Below, piece by piece: positions 46,236-55,296 of a DNA stretch of 64,000 bases (positions are counted from its first letter, which is position 1; each line of letters starts with the position of its first letter). This stretch comes from Cornus controversa (Eukaryota; Streptophyta; Magnoliopsida; Cornales; Cornaceae). Under the pieces are notes generated by a model. The model saw only the letters and a list, made by a program, of their open reading frames with translations. It did no database searches and was not told the origin of the DNA. The translations under genes were made by a program, and so were the position numbers. The stretch covers positions 39,319,501-39,383,500 of the forward strand of contig CM048846.1 in NCBI GenBank assembly GCA_026545225.1, given 5' to 3'.

Positions 46236-46467
46236 AGTTCATATAAATACTCACAGCATGCTCCTCCGATAATCGATTGGCAACAAATTCTTGCCACTCA
46301 TCCACTGAATTTATATTATCGGGCTTCATTAAGGCAATGGCTCGTCGATTATTTCTCATGGACAACACATTATTTGTTGTATTTGATTTGTGATTGCGCC
46401 ACGCCTTTCCCATCAATCCAAATGATACGCTTGCATGACAGTCGGCAACATCGAATCTTAGCTGCAA
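44990..46467 (-). CDS. Plant transposase (Ptta/En/Spm family)-like gene, multi-exon
   Basis: Exons inferred on the minus strand: 46467-46255 (FDVADCHASVSFGLMGKAWR, MKPDNINSVDEWQEFV), about 46150-46055 (KQKQELRSKITTPHTTSRLG), 45955-45850 (KESDTPDNISRVDVWIKAH), 45760-45405 (GIHDDAINHVFGSEHRGRVR then a coiled coil of repeated MREEMREQ) and 45320-44990 (C-terminal, ELFHYNGTGLLVATGE, WKVWVDFVFE, SIAWPSKF). The block order is that of the Ptta/En/Spm-type proteins carried by CACTA elements, thought to bind subterminal repeats. Donors and acceptors look usable and no stop was seen inside the exons, so this is the least damaged gene in the window. The 5' end and the companion Transposase_21 gene were not found. 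Confidence 0.7.
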
Positions 46468-46469
46468 AT

Positions 46470-47819
46470 ATATATCAAATTATCAAATAAATATCCTACT
46501 ATCATAGGGAGAACATGTTTCTATTCTTCTAATAGAGAATCAGACACATCCTTCTACTAGCAAATTAGTAAAAATAAAATACCTTTATAATATCCCATAA
46601 TTCTTGTAATAGAGACTCAGGCACATCCTCTCTTTTTTTTTTTTTTCATAGACTCTCTCTCTCTTCCACATTTTTCCTAATTGATGTTTTAACCCTTCTT
46701 CCAATTTTTTTCCATCTCATATCCACTGTTTCATATTTCTTCTCAACCTTTTTTTTCCCTTATGTTTTTTGTATCTCAACTCAAAACTCATGTTTTTTTT
46801 CACCCACATGTTAACATCTTCACCCCCACTTTTTCTGTTTCCTTTTCAATCTTTTCTCACCATCTATCCCAAAAGAAACTTGAAAAAAGAAACCTTTATA
46901 GTAAAAACATATTTAAGCACATAACACAATTATGAACACATTACTTCACTTCATTAAACCAAAAAGAAAAGAAATCTAACTAAAAGCCCTCCATGACAAA
47001 TAGTAACAAGACAATAACAACTTCAATGAGATGTATGCCACTGCGACAGAGAAGCGACTCGTTGTAGAATCTTTCTTCCGAGACAAAGCCAGCCTAAAAA
47101 TTGACTTGGCACGAAAGGCCAAGTATTTTGGATTGGAATGAGACAAAGCAAATGAATGGAGGCATTACGGGCCGACTACAAGAAACAAAGCTAACCCTGC
47201 ATTGTCCAAACCGAGAACTTTGTATAATCCATTCAAAAAAATCCTTAAAATCAATACTATTCGCCTTGTCTAGAAAAACCCATAGTGTTATTAAATTGAG
47301 AAAAATAAATTGAATTTCATTTTAGAACTAAGTTAGATCTGTCAACAATTCATTATAGTCTCCCTCATTGTCATATCACTATCATTTCATCCAATTTTCC
47401 ATCATAACATATTCAATAGCGAAAACATAATTAATAATTAGTTAAATATATGAATTAGGTTAACAATCAGGTAAATTGTTGACAACAAACATAAGCTAGC
47501 TTCCTGCTTAATAATGCCCACTCCTTCACCCCCCCCCCCCCCGGCTTAATCCCTCACTCTCTATTCCCATTCCCTCTGTGGCTGCTGCCTCTCAACAATC
47601 CTCTGCAAACTCTACCAACTCCATTTCAACTAAACTTAAAAGACCTTACAGGCTTTAAACCACTATTAGATGACCTCAACACAGTAAAACCAATCCCCCT
47701 CTAGCATTGTCACTCCTTGCACTACAAAAGCTATAAACTATCACAAACCAACTTCTTCCCCAACACACTCTCTTCCCACCCAATGTCCCTCCTCCTACTT
47801 TTCATCAAACTATAAGAGG
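46470..47819. other. T-rich and C-rich non-coding DNA
   Basis: No gene recognised. Includes pyrimidine-rich stretches (46,600-46,870) and a 14-C run at 47,529-47,542. Confidence 0.4.
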
Positions 47820-48885
47820 CACCATTGTTAACCATCCACCCCCCTCTACAACAAGCCTTTCACATAATCCACAACACTCAAAATATGCACCAAGTCCACA
47901 CTCCATTTCCCATTCTTCTGTTGAAAATGTCAAAAAGACTCTTCAAAATGATAGATTGCTTTATCCATCAAACAAACATGTCAATGACATCCTTTATCTG
48001 CCAGAGAAGCTCAAAGTTTCCATCATCAACTTTACAAAGGCTGAACTCATATAAGAAGTTGCAAGATTGAGGAAATTGTTGGTAAACATGAAAAAGGAGC
48101 TCCAGAAAACCATTTCATTGGTTAGAAGATCTGGTCCAATGCTTTATGTTGACTTCCCACCTGGCTCAGGCCCAAATTATACTATTGATTCAACTCCATT
48201 AGCTCCTTTGAGCCCCTCACAACACCAGAAAATTATTGCCAACTGGAAGTTGTCGCCGGAAACATCGTTGGCGTCCAAACACATCCTTGTCTCGTGATTT
48301 CAATTTCAATTTCAAATTCCAATGGCCAAGTCAAACGTCAGCTCAAACTTCCATGCGCCAACTCTACAGTAACCACTACCATAAAAGCACCTAACTTTCA
48401 TTTTCACCAAAAACAATATGCTTTATCTCCTCTTAACAAGTTACCAAATCATGCCTCTGAGAAACCAAGTTTCCCAACCCACTCCTTGGCCCCAAACTTC
48501 TGTCATTAATCAGGTACATCTTTCATGTCCAACCATACCCACTCTCAGGAAAAGCAATTCTATTCCCTCGTTGACTACAAAAGATGTTCTTTCTCTTCAA
48601 AACAAGTTTCAAGTGCATGCTAACGACAAAGAAACTTTCCCAACTCCACCCCGTACTTCTGTCAATAAACATCTTTATCCAACATTCCCTACCTTTTCCC
48701 TCCCTCCTCCACTTTTCTCAAGCAACCCATCCATTGAGCATTGCAACCCAACAACATCTTGGTTTGCGATAGCTAAACAGAATATTTTTTCAACTCTAAA
48801 AATGGTTTTCAAATTCTTCAAACCTTCATCTATGGACTAAGCTGAATTCATTAAACCTCCTATCGAAGTAGCTCAATTAAATTGA
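47820..48885 (+). pseudogene. Likely N-terminal/linker part of a LINE ORF1
   Basis: Three plus-strand frames read as one broken protein: EKLKVSIINFTKAELI, EVARLRKLLVNMKKELQKT (coiled coil), GPMLYVDFPPGSGPNYTIDS, a Pro/Ser/Thr-rich linker, DVLSLQNKFQVHANDKETFP, KMVFKFFKPSSMD and EFIKPPIEVAQLN. The NKFQVL-like and 'FFKP..PPIEV' blocks resemble the region before DUF4283 in plant LINE ORF1s. Stops near 48,052 and 48,298 and several frame changes make it dead. Identification is tentative. Confidence 0.4.
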
Positions 48886-48926
48886 AGTTGAATTCTCCAC
48901 TAGTATCATATAAATTAGTTTCATAT

Positions 48927-50070
48927 CATTTACCTTCCAAAATGAAAGTTCTATATCATATAAAAGTACCAAACCAAGCCAAGTCAAGCTCTACTTTATG
49001 ATAAATGGAAGCGATAATCTAAGAGAAGTACAATGCAAATATATCCAAAAGAGGAATAAAAAGCAAACCAATTAGACAAAAATTTGAGTTTAGAGCATAA
49101 AAATTGCAATTGGAATGAACTAGAAAAAGAAATGATTAACCATACAGCTAAATCAGAGGATTGCATGTCAAATAAAAATGAGATTTTTGTGCTTTTACTA
49201 CATCGGAGAGCTGTAAATATTTTGTAACAATGATGTATTATAAAATCTCAACAAAAGATAGATCTACCAAAAACTTTTAAGATAACATGCATAAAATGTT
49301 TAACCATCTTTACCAAACATACAAAAATTGAAAAAGATAAATATTCAATAAAAATTGGATACACAAATATGAACCTCAATGTGGCTAATCGTAAAAGGAA
49401 AAAAAGTAGTCTCATATGATTTACCTTCCAAAACAAAAGTTCTATAACATATAGAATCACCCAACCAAGCCAAGCTCTACCTTGTGAGAAATGGAAGTGA
49501 CAATCTAAGAGAAATATAAAGCAAACACATCCAAAATAGAAATAAAAGGTAAAACCAATTAGACAATAATTTGAGATAAGTGCATCAAAAATGCAATTGG
49601 AATGAAAGTATTAAAAGAAATGAGAAACCATACAACTAAAAGGGAGAAGCTTTAACCCACACACAAACGAACAAATTGGTAATTCACTATCACGATCTTC
49701 TCTGCCATTTCCAAACAGACCACATAAATATATATATATATAATTAATTAGAAGAAAGATAAAGTACCACAAATCAGTAAGCAAAAAAAGATGGGCAAGT
49801 ATAAAAAAGAAAACCGCATGAGTTCATACTATTTACCCCCAAAAATAAAGTTCAATATACAAGGAAAAACCAATTAGACACCTACTTGAGCAAAATGCAG
49901 AAAAATGAAATTGGAAAGGAAGTAGTAAGAAGTGAGAAATCATACAGTTAAAAAAGGGGAGCTATAACCCTCCCACAAATGGGACCGGATGATGCATTGC
50001 AAATTAAAAGAAGATTTGTGTACCTCTTAACTACTCCGGAAAGGGCAAAGTATTACTCCCTTCAAACTTT
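48927..50070. repeat. Three degenerate direct copies of a segment of about 250-300 bp
   Basis: Copies near 48,927-49,230, 49,417-49,690 and 49,826-50,070 share, in order, ATTTACCTTCCAAAA..AAAGTTCTATA, CCAATTAGACA, TTGCAATTGGAATGAA and GAGAAACCATACA. Spacing is 400-490 bp. Degenerate (about 70-80% by eye), non-coding. Confidence 0.6.
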
Positions 50071-50615
50071 TTCCTATAAAGTTTCACAAGATTGCTTATT
50101 AAAATCACGAAAGATTAATCTCACATAAATCTATTAAGTCACATGCTTTAAATGTTCAAACTAACTTTAGAAAAAAAACATACAGAAGAAGGAATTATAA
50201 ATATAATATAACTCAGTGCCCAAGAATTATACAAACATACACACACCTTTGAGTGAGTCTGGTTAAGTACACACCAAAAACATGGAATCAGTCAACCTAG
50301 TTTTTCAAAGTATTGTGACACAAATCATTCTAAATAATAGAATAATCACAAGAAAATAGATTTTATATAATATCAAAAAAGATTTAAGATTCTACAAATA
50401 ATCTCATGTAACCAACAAATCTGCTCTAATCCCATATCCCTCACTTCTCATACCCTCCATACATTGTTAAGTGGCATCCTTCTCCGCAGTAGCTTTATTT
50501 TAAGGAAAAATTAGATTTTGGTGACCAAATTGAAAGGCTCAAAACTTATGAGGGGGGAAATAATGGTAAACTGTTTGTTTACCTACTATTGAGTGAGGGT
50601 TGGGGGTCAAATTAA

Positions 50616-50962
50616 GATCTATCAATGTGAAATGTGGCAACCATGTCAAAGCACCTGTGGCGAGTGGTTCAATATAAGTTTGATTCTATTTGTGTTGTTT
50701 GGGTTTAGAAGCACCTTATAAAGCAAAAGTATTTCTGGAATTCAAAAACTCCATCTGATTGCTCATGCACATGGAGGAGACTTCTGAAAATGAGAGATAC
50801 TTTCAAGAAGGCATTTTAGACTCAGATTGTGAATGGTATGTTAACATCCTTGTGGTATGATTATTGGCTTCCCAATGGACGTATTTGTATGCAATATAAT
50901 AGCAGAATTATAAGAGACTCAGGCTTGGGGGAGGGAGCTAAGGTTGAAACTTTTATACAAGT
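50616..50962 (+). pseudogene. LINE ORF2 C-terminal fragment
   Basis: Reads MWNVATMSKHLWRVVQ, YFWNSKTPSDCSCTWRRLLK, MLTSLWYDYWLP, SRIIRDSGLGEGAKV, matching LINE-A 23,775-24,105 in order, with stops near 50,709 and 50,818. Only this piece is present; the right end abuts the RNA polymerase fragment at about 50,965. Confidence 0.85.
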
Positions 50963-50974
50963 GAGGAGATTGCA

Positions 50975-51555
50975 AAGTATCGTTGATAGATTTTTATCTA
51001 TTTTTGCTTTCATGAACTCCTTGACCTCTTTGAGGAAGAAAGAATAAACATCTTGAATTTTTCCATCCGAAGATGAGATGAGATTCGTTCTCTTAGCCAT
51101 GGTTTCATCCAACAAAAAGTAACTTATGATCCGATATGAACTCGTTGTGGCATCTTGGGTAATAGGTATGTTTGTAAGAACCTTCAATTTGTTAGTGGTG
51201 ATTCCAATTATATTGACGATGAACTGAAAGGGGCGTTTAGCCTCCCGAGCGTACACGAGAGGATTCTCACTGATCTGAGATAAGTTGTTTGAGAACCACA
51301 TTAATGCCTCCTCGACAGAGATGAAAGACTGGTAATGGAAGCTAGGCAGCAACAACGTAAAATGTGTTTTTGTTAATTTGAATATCGTCAATAGATTTGG
51401 AATCCGCAAAGATTATCAGGCTTCTTGCTAGATTTTCAACGAATATTGACTCATTCTCTAGAATAAATAGCAACCAATCACTGTTGATTTGAAAGGCCTG
51501 ATGCTGCAGCTTGTTCATTACACGACAAATTCTTGTAATTATACTCTCTTCCTAT
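50975..51555 (-). pseudogene. T7-type single-subunit RNA polymerase fragment (mitochondrial-plasmid-like)
   Basis: Minus-strand frames read RVMNKLQHQAFQINSDWLLF, then (after a frameshift near 51,360) SFISVEEALMWFSNNLSQI, PLVYAREAKRPFQFIVNIIG, IPITQDATTSSYRIISYFLL and TNLISSSDGKIQDVYSFFLK. The series follows phage-type RNA polymerases: the N-x-x-Q-x-x-x-x-x-I-N block, ALxWF, EAKxPFQF, the motif A region with its catalytic Asp (QDAT), and NL-PS--VQDIY. The QDAT wording is closer to enzymes of linear mitochondrial plasmids than to nuclear RPOT genes, which is inference. The palm and finger remainder is absent and part between the two frames looks deleted. Confidence 0.7.
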
Positions 51556-51869
51556 ATCAATATAAAAATTATTAACCTAACCGTTACTTAACAGACGATA
51601 ACGAATTGTTAAGTACTTTAAGTAACCCCTTGTTAATATATTACTATACAATTTACATTTTCAGCTTACGTATTTATGTTAATTTAAGGTGATTTGTTTT
51701 AAAACTGAATAAGTTGCCATGCAACAAACCACAACCATATCAGCTAGGATAAACAAGCAAACTAACCACTTTGGTCTTCCAGGCCCAAAAATGAACTTAG
51801 AGTTCCTCCTACCTGACACACTTAATGGACATCTTGTGGTTGATCCACCTCCATGTAGAAGAACTAAGA

Positions 51870-53189
51870 ATGTGAAGAATGGAAGGCTTGCATTATTGGC
51901 TATTTCATTCATAAGAAACTCCCATTTGGCATAGTGTCATCCAATGCTCGAAAACTGTGGACTAATATGGGTCTCATTGATGTCTTGGGCAATGAACAAG
52001 GATTCTATATTTTCAAGTTCAATGATGAGCAGGAATGCAACAAGATTACGGAAGGAGGACCTTGGTTCTTTGCTAACAACTCAATTATGCTTAGGAAGTT
52101 GCACCCAAAGTTTCAATTCAATAAGAGCATGTGCACTACAATACCCCTGTGGATTAAATTCTTCAATATTCCTCTTGAATATTGGAACAACAAGGGTCTA
52201 AATGCAATTTCCAGTGCAACAGGTAGGCCACTGTTTGCTGATCAACCTACAAAAATGAAAAAGAGAATTACTTATGCCAAAATCTATGTTGAGGTTGATG
52301 TGTCCAAACAGTTGGTTGAAGCCTTTACACTAAGAATTGGAGATGATAAATACATCATAATCATGGTTGAGTATCAGTGGAAACCCTTTTTCTGCCATCA
52401 GTGCAACTCCATTGGGCACTCTCCTATGAAATGCACAAAGGTAATCAAGAATTGGGTGGTCAAGCAAAAGAGGAATGTAGCCTTGGGATCTACCAACCTG
52501 GTGGAAGCAGGTGGAAACTCTCTAAAATCAAACCCTCCATCAAAATCTCCAATGAAAGTTGCTGCAAATTCGTCACAGTTGTTGAGTAGTCTCACACATA
52601 TTGACCTGCTTCTTCCTAACCAAACCATGTCTTTACCATCCAAACCAAAGTCTCCCCACATTGACATCTATAACCTCTCCAGTCCACACCAAAATCAAAT
52701 GTACTCATCATCCCATCCTAAAACCACCATCTCATCTGACTCAAAATCTAGCCCCTCAAAACTCATCACCCAAACCTGATCACAAAAATAACTACATACA
52801 AGGATTGCAGCTCCTTGAATTTTAAAGTTGTGCTCCCTTGTAGTCCTCCTCCTGATACCAAGAGTTGCACCAAGTCTCATTCATCAAATAGATTTCAAGT
52901 CTTATCTGATTTGAATGGTGATGAAGATGTAGACAGTGGTTCAGTCTGCACCAACAGGGAATGTCAGTTAACAGAAAACATGGATTCATATACGAGCAAC
53001 AATATCGAAGATGAGAAGCAGGGACTGTCTGAGGAGGAGGAACATGATTTACCCATCAATATATCAGATTTTCTAACTCTGAAGATGAGGAAGAAACTGA
53101 GGAAAAGGGTTAGAAAAGTAGCCAGAACAGTTGACGAGGAAGCCTGTGTTAGGTTTTTTGCTGACATCCACTCTCCACCTCCTCAATGA
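51870..53189 (+). pseudogene. LINE-C ORF1 (DUF4283 / CCHC protein)
   Basis: The long frame around 51,880-52,779 gives EWKACIIGYFIHKKLPFGIV, NARKLWTNMGLIDVLGNEQG, FYIFKFNDEQECNKI, IPLWIKFFNIPLEYWNNKG, MVEYQWKPFF and an intact CCHC knuckle CHQCNSIGHSPMKC, followed by a Ser/Pro-rich tail. After a frame change the C-terminal part (NRFQVLSDLNGDEDVDSG .. KMRKKLRKRVRKVARTVDEE) ends at 53,189. The core open frame is the longest in the window and could be translated, but the head and tail frames are shifted. Confidence 0.8.
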
Positions 53190-53198
53190 TGTCCATCG

Positions 53199-53603
53199 GT
53201 GCATAGAATTTCAAGGGCATGAACAACCCCTCAAAACAAAAAGAGATTAGAAAATTTCTGAAGGAGCATATAGTGGATGTTATGGGCATTTTTGAAACTA
53301 AGATTCGAAGTCATAATGTGAACTTTGTTCATCAGGCTATCTCTCTTGGCCTATGATTAACAATGATGAGTTTTTCCCTCTTGGTAGAATATGGATCCTA
53401 TGGAACCCCCTTAAGCTTTCCATCCAATGTTTGCACAAATCCAGCCAAATTATCCACTGTTTGGCCACCTACCATGACCATGATATCCCCTCCCTTATCC
53501 ATTACTTTCATCTATTGTTTCAACTGTCCTGTGGAAATAAAATCTCTTTGGCAATCCATCCATAACCTCTCTGCTCTTATCACTCCCACACCTACTCCTA
53601 TGC
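53199..53603 (+). pseudogene. LINE-C ORF2, first part of the endonuclease
   Basis: NFKGMNNPSKQKEIRKFLKE, VMGIFETKIRSHN (catalytic Glu motif), then frame-shifted EYGSYGTPLSF.. to 53,603, where the LTR begins. Stops near 53,206 and 53,356. Confidence 0.7.
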
Positions 53604-53692
53604 TGTAAGGACCGAGTTATTTTTGACCAGTTCCAGGTAAAATTTTGTACCGGGTTTCTTTTTTTTTTGAATTAACTAATTTTGGAAAGGTG

Positions 53693-53736
<44 letters not shown>

Positions 53737-53740
53737 CAAA
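53604..53740 (+). mobile_element. Start of a LARD-family LTR (about 130 bp)
   Basis: TGTAAGGACCGAGTTATTTT and GACCAGTTCCAGGTAAA follow the family start. A (TA)n run (53,699-53,735) comes next, and similarity ends there. Preceded by TATGC, but no second target copy was seen. Confidence 0.75.
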
Positions 53741-53744
53741 TCCA

Positions 53745-54228
53745 GAATTAAGGTGGTGTTGGTGCTGAATGGGGTGTTGGTGTTGGTGTTGGTGTTGGTG
53801 TTGAATGGGCTGTTGGTGTTAGGGCTGACTTTGATGTCGTTGGTGTTGGTGTTGATTGGGACTAGTGAGAAAAGTGGAACCACGGTGGTGGATGCTGATA
53901 CTGCGACCATGGTGGCGGCTGGGGATACCTTGGTGGTGCATGCTGCTGTTCAGAATCTGATGTTTGCTGACAATGGTGAAACCATGGTGGAGGTTGATGC
54001 TGATACTGCGACCATGGTGGCGGCTGGGGATACCTTGGTGGTGCATGCTGCTGTTCGGAATCTGATGTTTGCTGACAATGGTGAAACCATGGTGGAGGTT
54101 GTTGTTGTTGCGCAAGCATCACCTCCTCCACTTTGGTAATTTTTTGCAACTGTTCCCGCACGGTCACTAGTTCCTCCAACTGTTGCCAATGATTCAAAAA
54201 AGAAAAAAGAAAGTAATTTAAAGAGCAT
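53745..54228 (-). CDS. Pro/Gln/His-rich ORF with tandem duplication, unrecognised
   Basis: Minus-strand frame from 54,197: NHWQQLEELVTVREQLQKIT (short coiled coil), then PPPWFHHCQQTSDSEQQHAP / PRYPQPPPWSQYQH twice. The repeat is a 105-bp (35-codon) tandem duplication, 53,891-53,995 and 53,996-54,100, with one base difference. Near the other end the plus strand is (GGTGTT)n. Low-complexity Pro/Gln-rich tails of this kind occur in transposon-encoded proteins, but no family can be assigned. Coding status is uncertain. Confidence 0.35.
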
Positions 54229-54781
54229 AGTAGAACCTCCTATATTGTAAAAAAGACATGTGAAGGACAGAAAAAAATAGACTTTAGGACTTATTATTGT
54301 TATTCATGAAGCAACCCCCTGTTCTATAAACTGGGATGAGAATTGGATTTGGGGCTCTTAGTTTCTACCTTGGTCTCAATGAAACCACAGAAGAAAAGTT
54401 GGACTCTTTCATAAATGCACTGATTCTCCAAGCTTCATTTCATGTGACAACAATTTATTAGCAAAAAAGTTCACTATCAGGAATTCATAAACAACAAATT
54501 GGACAGCATATATAAAAAGTTCAAACTGCAATAGCTAAATTAATCTTCAATCAGACTTTGAAATACCTAACATAACTTGCTAAACAAATAAAACATTAAC
54601 TTCGACATAAGAGAAAAAAAGCACAAATTTTTAGAATTTGCAATGTGAGGCAATATAGTTGCATAACCAGTTGTCCTATCATCTAAGCAAATCATGACTT
54701 TTTGGAACTATCAGATGGAATGCACTTAATGGTGAGGAGCATGGTTGCCTACAGGTGTGCCATGGGTACTGCTGTTTCATT

Positions 54782-54800
54782 GGGGGGGTGGGGGGTGGGG
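54782..54800 (+). other. G-rich tract, possible quadruplex
   Basis: GGGGGGGTGGGGGGTGGGG gives three long G runs, the first able to be split into two, so four G3 runs are available. It lies about 80 bp before the acceptor of the cyclin T fragment. Confidence 0.6.
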
Positions 54801-54874
54801 TTTCCTTTGTGTCTTCTGGTGATGGATATGTTAAGAATGTCAATGATATCATTATGGCTATTTTTTCTTTGCAG

Positions 54875-55296
54875 AGGTTAGCAATCAAATGCTGGAATTG
54901 TATGAACAGAACAGAGTGCCCCCATCTTAAGGAAGTGAAATTGAGGGAAGCATAACTGTAGGGTCAAATCATCGAGCTTCTGAAAAGAGTACATCTATTA
55001 ATGAGGAGCAATTACCAGCTAATGGTCGTGCTCAATCAGTTGGAGCAGGTGCAGGAGCAATGTCTACGGTGAAGAGTGGAGCTTCTAAACAATTGTCATC
55101 TCTGCCAGCAACTGATTATGCACATGCTGATAATTATAGCATGCCATCAAAAAGCAGCCAGAACGAAAGTAATGATAATGGGAGCACTGAGATGGGTAGT
55201 GTTATTATTGATCACAAGGTGGACGGGGAAATAAAAGATAAAGAGCATTATGAGAATGTGAACATGAGAGAAGGTCCAAATAAATCGAAGTCTTGA
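54875..55296 (+). pseudogene. CYCT1: Cyclin T (P-TEFb-type cyclin) exon fragment
   Basis: After an acceptor TTTCTTTGCAG|AG the frame reads EVSNQMLELYEQNRVPPS, stop (TAA at 54,928-54,930), GSEIEGSITVGSNHRA and a Ser/Asn-rich tail to a stop at 55,296. The first block matches the end of the cyclin box region of plant CYCT1 proteins (LEEVSNQMLELYEQNR), regulatory partners of CDKC kinases that phosphorylate RNA polymerase II. The stop replaces a Gln codon (CAA to TAA). No cyclin box exons were found upstream, so only one exon with its intron end was carried here. Confidence 0.75.

Larger units (their letters stand above)
40256..46467 (-). mobile_element. CACTA (En/Spm) transposon, one terminus, with captured gene pieces
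   Basis: The end CACTACAAGAAAATTAG at 40,256 is a canonical CACTA terminal inverted repeat. It is followed by dense AAGGCG/CGCCTT subterminal repeats, and 5 kb further in by a Ptta/En/Spm-type transposase gene on the minus strand. Between them lie fragments of two unrelated plant genes in the same orientation. The opposite terminus (CTTGTAGTG on the plus strand) was not found up to 64,000, so the right end is unknown or deleted and the coordinate given is only the last recognised piece. Confidence 0.75.
51773..53603 (+). mobile_element. LINE-C: L1-like LINE, cut at 53,603
   Basis: A third L1-like element in plus orientation with ORF1 and the start of ORF2. It stops at the TGTAAGGACC of a LARD-type LTR at 53,604. 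Its ORF2 remainder was not found downstream. The 5' end is approximate. Confidence 0.8.
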
